From the NCBI RefSeq assembly GCF_900129495.1, contig NZ_FQVX01000007.1, forward strand, positions 1 to 57,447: a stretch of 57,447 nt of DNA, written 5' to 3'. Of the stretch, positions 40,502 through 49,043 are shown in pieces. Position 1 is the stretch's first letter. Each line of letters opens with the position of its first letter. The notes under the pieces were generated by a model, which was given only the letters and a program-made list of their open reading frames with translations, did no database searches and was not told where the DNA came from. This DNA is from Geodermatophilus nigrescens (lineage in GTDB: Bacteria; Actinomycetota; Actinomycetes; Mycobacteriales; Geodermatophilaceae). The position numbers were made by a program, and so were the translations under genes.

Positions 40502-41524
40502 TTAGCGGCGCCCGGTCCGGGGCGGCGGCGGGGCCACCGGGGTGTCGGAGTGCTCCTCGAGGACGTCGGCCGCCGAGCCCACGATCAGCGGGTCCGGGTC
40601 GCCGACGACGGCGCAGTCCTTGTCCTCGTAGTCCAGCCGGCACAGCACGTGCCGCATCGCCTCGAGTCGGGCGCGCTTCTTGTCGTTGCTCTTGATGACC
40701 GTCCACGGCGCGTGGGCGGTGTCGGTGTGCAGGAACATCGCCTCCTTGGCCTCGGTGTAGGCGTCCCACTTGTCGAGGCTGGCGAGGTCGGTGGGCGAGA
40801 GCTTCCACTGCCGCACCGGGTCGATCTGCCGCACGATGAAGCGCGAGCGCTGCTCGCCGCGGGACACCGAGAACCACAGCTTGAACAGCCGGATCCCGCT
40901 GTCGACGAACATCCGCTCGAGCTCGGGGGCCTGCAGCAGGAACTGCTGGTACTGCTCCTCGGTGCAGTAGCCCATCACCCGCTCGACGCCGGCGCGGTTG
41001 TACCAGGACCGGTCGAACAGCACGATCTCGCCGGCCGCCGGCAGGTGCTGCACGTAGCGCTGGAAGTACCACTGGTTCTGCTCGCGCTCGGACGGCTTGT
41101 CGAGGGCGACCGTGCGGGCGCCGCGCGGGTTGAGGTGCTCGGTGAACCGCTTGATCGTGCCGCCCTTGCCGGCGGCGTCGCGGCCCTCGAAGACGATGAC
41201 CAGCCGCTGGCCGGTGTCCTTCACCCAGCCCTGCAGCTTCAGCAGCTCGATCTGCAGCCGGCGCTTCTCGATCTCGTACTCCCGGCGCTCCATGCGCTCG
41301 GTGTAGGGATAGCCCTCGCGCCAGGTCTCGACGCGCTCGCCGTCGGGGCCGAAGAGCTCGCGGTCGTCGTCCCAGTCCTCGTCGCTGTTCTCGTCGGGGA
41401 GGGAGTTGAGCCGCCACTTCGTGAGGTCGAGGACCTCGGCCTTGTGGGGCACGCGGACCGGCGGCGGGGCCGGCTCGCCGTCGGCGTCGTCCTCGCTGCG
41501 GTCGACGAGGGTGTCGGGCTGCAC
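40502..41524 (-). CDS. ppk2: Polyphosphate kinase 2
   Basis: A 340-residue PPK2. Walker A FEGRDAAGKGG (residues 112-122), Walker B IVLFDRSWYNRAGVERVMGY (Asp171, Arg172), plus GIRLFKLWFSVSRGEQRSRF. The enzyme phosphorylates nucleotides (NDP or NMP) with polyphosphate. The long acidic N-terminal extension (EDDADGEP ... DENSDEDWDDD) is non-catalytic. GTG 41524 follows GGGAGGAG. It lies in an apparent unit with the PlsC-like gene upstream (24 bp). Confidence 0.93.
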   Translation of the reverse strand: MQPDTLVDRSEDDADGEPAPPPVRVPHKAEVLDLTKWRLNSLPDENSDEDWDDDRELFGPDGERVETWREGYPYTERMERREYEIEKRRLQIELLKLQGWVKDTGQRLVIVFEGRDAAGKGGTIKRFTEHLNPRGARTVALDKPSEREQNQWYFQRYVQHLPAAGEIVLFDRSWYNRAGVERVMGYCTEEQYQQFLLQAPELERMFVDSGIRLFKLWFSVSRGEQRSRFIVRQIDPVRQWKLSPTDLASLDKWDAYTEAKEAMFLHTDTAHAPWTVIKSNDKKRARLEAMRHVLCRLDYEDKDCAVVGDPDPLIVGSAADVLEEHSDTPVAPPPPRTGRR

Positions 41525-41548
41525 GGGGGCGTCTCCTCCCGGGAGTGG

Positions 41549-42265
41549 TCAGGGACGCTGGCGGCCGTACCCCGGACGGGCGCGGACAGTCCTGTTCCGG
41601 GATGCGGGCGTGGGCCGCGCGGGGCCGGGGTCGCCGGCCTCCAGCACGTGGGCGACGGCGTACTCGGCGAGCGCGGCCAGCGGGCGGGCGTCGGTGCCGG
41701 GCTGCAGCGCCGGCAGCAGGTGCACCTCGACGACGCTGCCGCCCTCCGCGGACCGCACGGCGACCGGGCAGACCGGCACCTGCGCATCGACGGCGGCGGC
41801 GACCGCGCGGGCGCGGAACCGGCCGGGCTCGCCGTCGGCCGCTGCGCCGCCGGGGTGCGTGGCGACGCTGACGCCGGCGCGCAGCAGGGCGGTGACCTCG
41901 GCCCGCACGGCGCCGCTGCCGTCGTCGACGAACAGGCCGCCGCGGCGGGCGAGCGAGCGCAGCAGGGGGGTGTCGACCAGGGCGGCGTCGACGACGGGGG
42001 TGGCCGGGACGACGGTGGCCAGCGCCAGCACGTCGAGCCAGCCGGCCGCGTTGGCGACGACCAGGCGGGGGCCCCGCGGCCAGGCGACCGGGGACGAGAC
42101 GACGCGCACCCGCACGCCCTGGGCACAGAGGATGTCGGCGGCGGTGCACACGAGCAGGCGCCGGCGGCGACGGTCCCCGCCCCACGAGGCGGTGGCGGCG
42201 CGGACGGCGGTGCGGGCCACCGTGCTCGCGACGGCGGGCGTCAGGGTGGCGGTCGGGCTGTCCAC
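41549..42265 (-). CDS. PlsC-like acyltransferase homolog lacking the catalytic His
   Basis: A 238-residue protein of the 1-acylglycerol-3-phosphate acyltransferase fold. Motif I, normally NHxxxxD, reads N72-AAGWL-D78, so the catalytic His is Ala. Motif III, normally FPEGT, reads HPGG (137-140), so the Glu is missing. FVDDG (112-116) and VPVCPVAV mark the remaining motifs. It is probably inactive as an acyltransferase and may bind lipid or regulate another enzyme. GTG 42265 follows GGGAGG by 4-5 nt. Confidence 0.75.
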   Translation of the reverse strand: MDSPTATLTPAVASTVARTAVRAATASWGGDRRRRRLLVCTAADILCAQGVRVRVVSSPVAWPRGPRLVVANAAGWLDVLALATVVPATPVVDAALVDTPLLRSLARRGGLFVDDGSGAVRAEVTALLRAGVSVATHPGGAAADGEPGRFRARAVAAAVDAQVPVCPVAVRSAEGGSVVEVHLLPALQPGTDARPLAALAEYAVAHVLEAGDPGPARPTPASRNRTVRARPGYGRQRP

Positions 42266-42417
42266 GGGGCCTCCCGGTGTGGTCTCTCCGGGGGCCAGCG
42301 TCGGCGGCTCAGGTGTCCTGCGGGTGACGGCCGTGCGGAGATCCCCCGTCGGGACCGTGCACTCCCTCCCGGGTGACCACCCGTGCGGGTGCACGCGCGC
42401 CTGCGCGCGCCTCTCGT

Positions 42418-42489
42418 GTCGATCATCGGATGCGTGCACGGGACACGCGCGGACACGCCGGGACGAGCGGCACGCATCCGATGATCGAC
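42418..42489. terminator. 20-bp perfect hairpin downstream of the glutamate dehydrogenase gene
   Basis: The arm 42418-42437 (starts GTCGATCATCGGATGCG) is complementary without mismatch to 42470-42489. The 32-nt loop itself is GC-rich. The element lies 15 bp beyond the dehydrogenase stop on the minus strand, in the 238-bp gap before the PlsC-like gene, which holds no other feature. Confidence 0.65.
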
Positions 42490-42503
42490 GGCTGAGCGGA
42501 CCC

Positions 42504-45500
42504 CTACCGGCGGCGGAGGCCGCGCAGGGTGCGCACCGCGACCACCAGCTCGGGCAGCTCGTGCCGGTCGCCGGCGGCGATGTCGGCGAGCTGGGCGGCG
42601 GCGCGGCGCTGCGGGCCGTCCCAGCCCTCCGCCCACTCCCCCACCAGCTCGGCGGCGTCGCCGCTCCCCCGCGCGGACAGCACCTCAACGGCGAGCTCGG
42701 CCTGCTCGGCGGCCAGGTCGTCGCGCAGCGCGGCGCGGGCCATCGACGGCCAGCGCCGGTCCCGCGGCAGCGCGATGACCAGCTCGCGCAGCGGCACCAG
42801 CGCCAGCCGCTCGGCCAGCTCCTGCGCCACCCGCCCGGCCAGCTCGATCGGCGCCCCGGTGCGCTCGGCGACGACGGCGAGGTCCAGCGCGGCCGGCAGC
42901 AGCGGCGCCGCGGCCACCTCCCCCGCCAGCGCCTCGGGCACCCCGGCCGCGCGCAGCCGCTCGGCCCGCGCCGCGTAGGACGCCGCCTCGTCGCCCAGCA
43001 GCCACCCGGGCAGGCCGGCGCGCACCGCCGCCACCGGCGCGGCGAACCGCTCGGTCACCGCGGTGATCCCCGCGGCGGGGTGGACCAGGAGCTCGGGCAG
43101 CCGCAGCAGCCACCGCGCGGCCCGCTCCGACAGGCGCGTGGCCTCGGTGCGCAGCTCCACCTGCACCGGCGCGGGCACCCGGTTGTCCAGCGGCCGGACG
43201 GCGTCCCACAGCCCGTCGACGTCGAACACCGCCCGGGCCACCGCGTGCGCCCGCACGACGGCGGCGAGGTCCAGGCCGGTCTCCTCGGCGAGCCGGTACA
43301 GGCCCGTGACCCCGGCGGTGTTGACCGCCCGGTTGGTCAGCGCGGTCGCGATGATCTCCCGCCGCAGCGGGTGGCCGTCGACGGCCGCGGCGAACCGCTC
43401 CCGCAGCGGCGCCGGGAAGTAGTCGCGCAGCAGCCGGGCCAGCGCCGGGTCGTCGGGCAGGTCGCCGTGCAGGACGGCGTCGTTGACCTCGAGCTTGGCG
43501 TAGGCGAGCAGCACCGACAGCTCCGGGCTGGTCAGCGCGTGCCCGTCGCGGCGGCGCTGGGCGAGCGCGCGGTCGTCGGGCAGCGCCTCCACCGCGCGCA
43601 CGAGCCGGCCGGTGCGCTCCAGGTGCCGGAGGAACCGCTCGTGGGCGTCGAGCAGGCTGCGCGAGGACGTCACCTCGGCGGCGAGGGTGGCGTTCTGGGC
43701 GTGGTTGTCGGTGAGGACGGCGGCGGCGACCTCGTCGGTCATCTCGCCCAGCAGCGCGGCGCGGCCGTCGGCGTCCAGGGCGCCGGCGGCGACCACCCCG
43801 TTGAGCGCGATCTTGATGTTCACCTCGTGGTCGGAGGTGTCCACGCCGGCGGAGTTGTCGATCGCGTCGGTGTTCACCCGGCCGCCGGCCAGCGCGTACT
43901 CCACGCGCCCGCGCTGGGTGAGGCCGAGGTTGCCGCCCTCCCCCACCACGCGCACGCGCAGCTGGTGGCCGTCGACCCGGACGGCGTCGTTGGCCTTGTC
44001 GCCCACGTCGAGGTGGCTCTCGGACGCCGCCTTGACGTAGGTGCCGATGCCGCCGTTGAACAGCAGGTCCACCGGCGCGAGCAGCACCGCGCGGATGAGC
44101 TCCACCGGCGAGAGCGTGTCGACGTCGTCGGGCAGGCCCAGGGCGGTGCGCACCGGCCCGCTGACGGGGATCGCCTTCGCCGTCCGCGGCCAGACCCCTC
44201 CCCCGGCGCTGATCAGCGCGGGGTCGTAGTCGGCCCACGAGGAGCGCGGCAGGTCGAACAGGCGGCGCCGCTCCGCGAACGACGTCGCGGCGTCCGGGGT
44301 CGGGTCGACGAACACGTGCCGGTGGTCGAAGGCGGCCACCAGGCGGATGTGCTCGGACAGCAGCATCCCGTTGCCGAACACGTCGCCGGACATGTCGCCG
44401 ACGCCGACGACGGTGAACTCCTGGCTCTGCACGTCGAGGTCGAGCTCGCGGAAGTGCCGGGTCACCGACTCCCACGCGCCGCGGGCGGTGATGCCCATGG
44501 CCTTGTGGTCGTAGCCGACCGAGCCGCCGGAGGCGAAGGCGTCGCCCAGCCAGAACCCGCGCTCGAGCGCGACGGCGTTGGCGAGGTCGGAGAAGGTCGC
44601 CGTCCCCTTGTCCGCGGCGACCACGAGGTACGGGTCGTCGCCGTCGTGCCGGACCACCCGCTCGGGCGGCACGACCTCCCCGCCGACCAGGTCGTCCGTC
44701 AGCGACAGCAGCGCGCCGATGAACAGCCGGTAGCAGGCCTGCCCCTCGGCCAGGACCTCCTCGCGGGAGGCGCCGTCGGGCGGGGGGTTGCGCACGACGA
44801 AGCCGCCCTTGGCGCCGGTGGGCACGATGACGGTGTTCTTGACCATCTGCGCCTTGACCAGGCCGAGCACCTCGGTGCGGAGGTCCTCGCGGCGGTCGGA
44901 CCAGCGCAGCCCGCCGCGGGCGACCGCGCCGAAGCGCAGGTGCACGCCCATCACCCGGGGGCTGCTGACGAACACCTCGCGGGCGGGCCGCGGCTCGGGC
45001 AGGTCGGGCACGGCGTGCGGGTCGAGCTTGATGGCCAGCGGGCCGCCCGCGTAGTAGGTGGTGCGCTGGGTGGCGGTGACGGCGGCCAGCAGGCTGGTGA
45101 GCACGCGGTCGGCGTCGAGGGAGTCCACCCGCCCGATCGCCTCGCGCAGCGACGCGGCCAGCGCCTCCTGGCGGGTGCCCCGGCCGGCCTCGCGACCGGG
45201 CGAGAACCGCGTCTCGAACAGCGCCACCAGCCGGGCGACGACGTCGGGGTGCGCGGCCAGCGTGGTCTCCACGTAGCGCTGGCCGAAGGGCAGGCCGGCC
45301 TGGCGCAGCCACTGCACGTAGGCGCGCACCACGGTGACCTGCCGCCAGTTCAGCCCGGCCAGCAGCACCAGCGCGCCCAGGCCGTCGTCCTCGGCGTCGC
45401 CGCGCCAGACCGCCGCGACCGCCTCGGTGAAGCGCTCGGGCAGCGACCCGGGGAACGGCAGCTCGCCGCCGGGCAGCGTGGCCGGCGGCACGGTCAGGCC

Positions 45501-47411
45501 GAAGTCGTAGATCCACGCCGGCCGGGCGCCGATCCGGTCGATCTCGTAGGGCCGCTCGTCGACGACGTCGACGCCCATGTGCTGCAGCACCGGCAGCACG
45601 TCGGACAGCAGCAGCCGCTCCCCCACCCGGTAGACGGTCAGCCGCGGCTCGCCCTCGGCGGCGCCGCGCGGGCGGCGCAGCCGCAGGCCGAGCTCCCCGG
45701 GGGCGAGGGCGTCGAGGCGGGCGAGGTCCTCCACGGCCGTCGTCGCCGGGAAGTCGTCCTGGTAGGAGGCCGGGAAGGCGTCGGCGACGCGGGCGAGCAC
45801 CTGCTCGGCGTCGGCGCCGTGGCGCTCGGCCAGGGCGTCGGCGAGGTCGTCGGTCCAGCTGCGGGCGACGGCGGACAGGCCGTGCTGCAGCGCGTCGACG
45901 TCGACGTCGGACAGCGCGGGCACCCCGCCGCGGGCCACCGGCACGCGGACGACGAAGTGCAGCCGGGCGAGGACCGACTCGGTGACGTGGGCGCTGAACT
46001 CGATGTCGCGGCCGCCCAGGCGGGAGAGCAGCTCCTGTTGCATCGCCAGGCGCACCTCGGTCGTGTACCGGTCGCGCGGCAGGTAGACCAGCGCCGACCA
46101 GAACCGGCCGTAGGGGTCGCGGCGGAGGAACAGCCGCGTCTGGCGGCGCTCCTGCAGGTAGAGCACGGACATCGCGACCGGCAGCAGCTCGCCGGCCGCC
46201 GCCTGGAACAGCTCGTCGCGCGGGAGCGTCTCCAGGACGCCGACGAGCGTCTTGCCGGTGTGGCTGTCGGCGGGCACGCCGGAGCCCTCGACCACCTCGT
46301 CGACCTTCCGGCGCACCAGCGGCACGTCGCGCACGCCGGCGGCCGCCGCGGTGCTCGGGAACAGCCCGACCAGGCGGTGCTGGCGGGCCGGACCGCCGTC
46401 CTCGCCGGGGAGGGTGACGGCGACGAGGTCCAGCCAGGCGCGGCGGTGCACGGTGGAGCGGATGTCGGCCTTGGTCACGGTGACCAGCGCGGGCCCCAGC
46501 GCGCCCGCGGCCTCCGGGAGTGCGCCGCCGGAGTCGCTGCGCAGCACGCCGAGGCCGGAGCCGGGGACGGCGCGCACGCCGTCGCCGCCCACCTCGACCT
46601 CGCGGGCGCCGAGCAGCACGAGGTTGCCGTCGGCCAGCCAGCGCAGCAGCGCGGCCACCTCGGCGGGGTCGTCGGCCGGGTCGGCGGTGGCCTGCGAGCC
46701 GATCTCCTCCAGCCGGGTGGCCAGCTCCAGGGCGCGGGCGGCGATGCGCGGCGCGTCCTCGTCGACGGCGCGCACGTCGGCCAGGGCGGTGCGCAGGCCG
46801 GCGACGAGGTCCCCGGAGGCCTCGTCGTCGAGCGGCCCGTCGAGGACCACGGCCATCCACGACTCGGCCAGCGCGTCGGGACCGCAGTCGCCGACCTCGG
46901 TGCCGCCGCTGTCGCAGAACGCCCGCAGCGCGCCGGACACGTCGCGGCGCACCACCACCACCGGGTGCACGACGTGCTGGAGGCCCACGCCCTGGCGGAC
47001 CACCTCGGCGGTCACGGAGTCGACGAGGAAGGGCATGTCGTCGGTGACGACGAGCAGCAGCCCGCGGCCGTCGGTCAGCCGCTCGACGACGACGGTGGCC
47101 GAGCCCTGCGGCCGGACGGCCGCCACCCGCAGGTGCCGCAGCGCCAGCGCCGCGAGGTCAGCCGGTCCGTGCCCGAGGACCTCGGCCGGCGGCTCGGACC
47201 AGTAGTACCGCTGCAGCAGGGCCGGGAGGTCGGTGACCTGGCAGCCGGCCGGCAGGGCGGGGCCGCCGTCGAGGGCTCCCTCCGCCGCGGCGGCGGCCTC
47301 GGCCAGCAGTGCCCGCTTGCGGTCGTTCGCCGCCTCGAGGGCGACCAGCCCGGGCGGGGCGGCGTCCTCCGGTCGGCCGGGGACGACGGTGTCCACGCCG
47401 GTGGTGCTCAT
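42504..47411 (-). CDS. gdh: NAD-specific glutamate dehydrogenase, 180-kDa type
   Basis: A 1635-residue enzyme that oxidatively deaminates glutamate to 2-oxoglutarate, as in Streptomyces clavuligerus. The N-terminal ~700 residues are regulatory ACT-like and PAS-like repeats (LLVVTDDMPFLVDSVTAEVV). The catalytic core contains GGLRWSDRREDLRTEVLGLVKAQ, KNTVIVPTGAKGGF (near residues 830-865, Lys-containing active site), SVGYDHKAMGITARGAW, GVGDMSGDVFGNGML and NIKIALNGV. The C-terminal ~350 residues are helical. ATG 47411 is chosen: TAGCGT ends 8 nt upstream (leaderless); GTG 47417 is only two codons longer. The opposite strand holds a 2006-codon open frame that is a GC-skew shadow. Confidence 0.94.
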   Translation of the reverse strand: MSTTGVDTVVPGRPEDAAPPGLVALEAANDRKRALLAEAAAAAEGALDGGPALPAGCQVTDLPALLQRYYWSEPPAEVLGHGPADLAALALRHLRVAAVRPQGSATVVVERLTDGRGLLLVVTDDMPFLVDSVTAEVVRQGVGLQHVVHPVVVVRRDVSGALRAFCDSGGTEVGDCGPDALAESWMAVVLDGPLDDEASGDLVAGLRTALADVRAVDEDAPRIAARALELATRLEEIGSQATADPADDPAEVAALLRWLADGNLVLLGAREVEVGGDGVRAVPGSGLGVLRSDSGGALPEAAGALGPALVTVTKADIRSTVHRRAWLDLVAVTLPGEDGGPARQHRLVGLFPSTAAAAGVRDVPLVRRKVDEVVEGSGVPADSHTGKTLVGVLETLPRDELFQAAAGELLPVAMSVLYLQERRQTRLFLRRDPYGRFWSALVYLPRDRYTTEVRLAMQQELLSRLGGRDIEFSAHVTESVLARLHFVVRVPVARGGVPALSDVDVDALQHGLSAVARSWTDDLADALAERHGADAEQVLARVADAFPASYQDDFPATTAVEDLARLDALAPGELGLRLRRPRGAAEGEPRLTVYRVGERLLLSDVLPVLQHMGVDVVDERPYEIDRIGARPAWIYDFGLTVPPATLPGGELPFPGSLPERFTEAVAAVWRGDAEDDGLGALVLLAGLNWRQVTVVRAYVQWLRQAGLPFGQRYVETTLAAHPDVVARLVALFETRFSPGREAGRGTRQEALAASLREAIGRVDSLDADRVLTSLLAAVTATQRTTYYAGGPLAIKLDPHAVPDLPEPRPAREVFVSSPRVMGVHLRFGAVARGGLRWSDRREDLRTEVLGLVKAQMVKNTVIVPTGAKGGFVVRNPPPDGASREEVLAEGQACYRLFIGALLSLTDDLVGGEVVPPERVVRHDGDDPYLVVAADKGTATFSDLANAVALERGFWLGDAFASGGSVGYDHKAMGITARGAWESVTRHFRELDLDVQSQEFTVVGVGDMSGDVFGNGMLLSEHIRLVAAFDHRHVFVDPTPDAATSFAERRRLFDLPRSSWADYDPALISAGGGVWPRTAKAIPVSGPVRTALGLPDDVDTLSPVELIRAVLLAPVDLLFNGGIGTYVKAASESHLDVGDKANDAVRVDGHQLRVRVVGEGGNLGLTQRGRVEYALAGGRVNTDAIDNSAGVDTSDHEVNIKIALNGVVAAGALDADGRAALLGEMTDEVAAAVLTDNHAQNATLAAEVTSSRSLLDAHERFLRHLERTGRLVRAVEALPDDRALAQRRRDGHALTSPELSVLLAYAKLEVNDAVLHGDLPDDPALARLLRDYFPAPLRERFAAAVDGHPLRREIIATALTNRAVNTAGVTGLYRLAEETGLDLAAVVRAHAVARAVFDVDGLWDAVRPLDNRVPAPVQVELRTEATRLSERAARWLLRLPELLVHPAAGITAVTERFAAPVAAVRAGLPGWLLGDEAASYAARAERLRAAGVPEALAGEVAAAPLLPAALDLAVVAERTGAPIELAGRVAQELAERLALVPLRELVIALPRDRRWPSMARAALRDDLAAEQAELAVEVLSARGSGDAAELVGEWAEGWDGPQRRAAAQLADIAAGDRHELPELVVAVRTLRGLRRR

Positions 47412-47419
47412 GGCCACCG

Positions 47420-47425
47420 ACGCTA
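47420..47425 (-). promoter_or_regulatory. -10 hexamer of the glutamate dehydrogenase gene (leaderless)
   Basis: Minus-strand TAGCGT ends 8 nt before ATG 47411. It lies just beside copy 3 of the dispersed hairpin element. Confidence 0.55.
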
Positions 47426-47431
47426 GTCGAA

Positions 47432-47486
47432 GGACCCCCCGCCCCCCACCGCTCGCGAGCGCGCGTCGGGCCCCTGCCGGGGGACG
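47432..47486. repeat. Dispersed hairpin element, copy 3 (33-nt core family)
   Basis: The core 47443-47475 is again exactly 33 nt, begins CCCCCACCGCTCGCG and ends GGGCCCCT. The arms (left ends CCCCCCGC, right starts GCCGGGGG) pair with one internal C-C mismatch. It is located 4 bp past the holin-like stop and before the dehydrogenase promoter. Confidence 0.65.
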
Positions 47487-47489
47487 GGC

Positions 47490-47858
47490 TCAGCGGCGGT
47501 CGAGCACCAGGTCGGCGGCCCAGCCGACGACGGCGAGCACGAGGCCGCCGAGCACCGCGGTGCCGAAGCCGTCGACCGACAGCCGGTCCGACAGCGCCGC
47601 GGTCAGGCCGAGCAGCGCGGCGTTGACGACCAGCAGGAACAGCCCCAGCGACAGCAGGATCGCCGGGAAGGAGAGGAACCGCAGGATCGGTCCGACGATC
47701 GCGTTGACGACCGCGAAGACGAGTGCGACCCAGAGGAAGGTGCCGCTGATGCCCAGCGCCCCGTCCTCGTTGCCGTCGATCTGGATGCCGGACAGCAGCC
47801 GCGTGAGGCCGTAGAAGGCCAGGGCCATGACGACGACCTTGAGCGCGAACCTGATCAC
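47490..47858 (-). CDS. Small membrane protein, phage-holin-4/YvlD-like family
   Basis: A 122-residue protein with four transmembrane helices. Helix 1 FALKVVVMALAFYGLTRLL, helix 2 LWVALVFAVVNAIVGPILRFL, helix 3 FPAILLSLGLFLLVVNAALLGL, helix 4 AVLGGLVLAVVGWAADLVL. The N-x-x-V-G-P-I-L-R/K segment is typical of the YvlD/phage-holin-4 superfamily. In bacteria these are not true holins and are membrane or stress related, function unknown. GTG 47858 has a leaderless -10; GTG 47867 is three codons longer. Confidence 0.82.
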   Translation of the reverse strand: MIRFALKVVVMALAFYGLTRLLSGIQIDGNEDGALGISGTFLWVALVFAVVNAIVGPILRFLSFPAILLSLGLFLLVVNAALLGLTAALSDRLSVDGFGTAVLGGLVLAVVGWAADLVLDRR

Positions 47859-47865
47859 GGCCGCC

Positions 47866-47871
47866 ACGCTA
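47866..47871 (-). promoter_or_regulatory. -10 hexamer of the holin-like membrane gene (leaderless)
   Basis: Minus-strand TAGCGT ends 7 nt before GTG 47858. It is the same hexamer as at the glutamate dehydrogenase gene. Confidence 0.55.
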
Positions 47872-47904
47872 GCGGCGCGACCTGTGAGGTCCTGTCGTCT
47901 GACG

Positions 47905-47948
47905 CCGTCTAGGGCTCTCTCGGGTCGGCCGCAGAGCCCCCTAGACGG
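47905..47948. repeat. CTAG-containing hairpin in the holin-like/CheB-like divergent spacer
   Basis: CCGTCTAG (47905-47912) pairs with CTAGACGG (47941-47948), and GGCTCT (47913-47918) pairs with AGAGCC (47933-47938), leaving a 2-nt bulge and 14-nt loop. Unlike most hairpins here it lies upstream of both genes, so it is not an obvious terminator. It shares the string CCGTCT..GGCTCTCT with the hairpin at 40444. Confidence 0.5.
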
Positions 47949-48017
47949 ACCTCGAGAGGCGTAGGCGGGCCCGATCCGGGCACTGGACGGGGACCAGTCC
48001 CCGGGAGGTGGTCCGGC

Positions 48018-48974
48018 GTGGTGGACCGGCTCGTGGTCGTGGGCGCCTCGGCCGGCGGCCTGCAGCCGCTGCGGCAGCTGCTCGCCGCGCTCCCGGGTGA
48101 CCTCCCGGCCGCCGTCGCCGTCGTGCTGCACCTCTCCCCCACCGGCGAGAGCCGGCTGCCCGAGCTGCTGTCCCGCGGCGGGGCCCTGGCCGCCCGGCAC
48201 GCCACCGAGGGCGAGGCGCTGACCGCCGGGAGCGTCGTCGTCGCCCCGCCCGACCGGCACCTGACGGTGCTCGACGGGCGGGTCCACCTGTCGCGCGGGC
48301 CCCGGGTCAACCGGCAGCGTCCGGCCGTCGACGTCCTGCTCCGCAGCGCCGCCCGCTCGCACGCCGGCGGCGTCGTCGCCGTCGTGCTGTCCGGCGCGCT
48401 CGACGACGGCGCCGTCGGCTCGGCCGCCGTCGCCGCACAGGACGGCACCGTGCTCGTGCAGGACCCCGCGGAGGCCCGGGTGACGGGCATGCCGCGGGCG
48501 GCGCTGACCACCGTGCGCCGCGCCCGTGCCGTGCCCACCGCCGAGCTGGGCCCCCTGGTCGCCGACCTGGTCCGGCGACCCCTGCCGCCGGCGCCCGGCG
48601 CCGCTCCCCCGCCCGACCCGAGGAGCCCGCTCATGTCCAGCGGCCCGACGTCCGCGACCGACCTCGGAGCGCCCGCCGCGCTCGGCTGCCCCGACTGCCA
48701 GGGCGGCATGTACGAGAGCACCGCCGACGGCGCCGTGGGCTTCACCTGCCACGTCGGCCACTCGTGGTCCGCGCAGAGCCTCCTCCAGGCCCAGGGCCAG
48801 GCGGTCGAGGACGCGCTGTACAACGCCGCGTCCAAGCTGCTGGAGACGGCCTCCGTGCACCGCCGGCTGGCCGGGCTCGCCGGTGGCCCCGCCGGGGAGG
48901 AGCACCTGCGCGCCGCCGAGCGGGCCGAGCGCCGCGCTGAGCGCCTGCGCGCCGAGCTGGACGGGGACGCCTGA
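48018..48974 (+). CDS. CheB-type methylesterase domain protein with C-terminal zinc-ribbon
   Basis: A 318-residue protein. The CheB catalytic triad is visible: Ser11 (VVGASAGG), His38 (VVLHLSP), Asp130 (VLSGALDDGA). There is no receiver domain. A Pro-rich linker (PPAPGAAPPPDP) leads to a C-terminal module CPDCQGGMYE ... FTCHVGHSWS, a likely zinc-binding element, and a coiled helix (RAAERAERRAERLRAELD). Catalytically competent but not phosphorylation-gated; no CheR or MCP is next to it. GTG 48018 follows GGGAGG. Confidence 0.86.
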   Translation: MVDRLVVVGASAGGLQPLRQLLAALPGDLPAAVAVVLHLSPTGESRLPELLSRGGALAARHATEGEALTAGSVVVAPPDRHLTVLDGRVHLSRGPRVNRQRPAVDVLLRSAARSHAGGVVAVVLSGALDDGAVGSAAVAAQDGTVLVQDPAEARVTGMPRAALTTVRRARAVPTAELGPLVADLVRRPLPPAPGAAPPPDPRSPLMSSGPTSATDLGAPAALGCPDCQGGMYESTADGAVGFTCHVGHSWSAQSLLQAQGQAVEDALYNAASKLLETASVHRRLAGLAGGPAGEEHLRAAERAERRAERLRAELDGDA

Positions 48975-49030
48975 CGCGACACGCGCTACGCCGTTCTACG
49001 GATCTCTACGGTCCGGGCTAGACGCGGCCA

Positions 49031-49036
49031 TACGGT
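49031..49036 (+). promoter_or_regulatory. -10 hexamer of the AAA ATPase gene (leaderless)
   Basis: TACGGT ends 7 nt before GTG 49044. The alternative start GTG 49035 overlaps the hexamer itself, which argues against it. Confidence 0.6.
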
Positions 49037-49043
49037 GCTCGAC

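Noticed and set aside
41406..47426. 2006-codon open frame on the plus strand opposite the glutamate dehydrogenase gene
   Set aside because: It is Arg/Gly/His-rich without any motif and mirrors the GC-skewed codon pattern of the real gene. The minus strand encodes an intact, family-typical enzyme.
47490..47858. Phage holin as evidence of a prophage
   Set aside because: The four-helix YvlD/phage-holin-4-like family is a common chromosomal membrane family, and no other phage genes are nearby.
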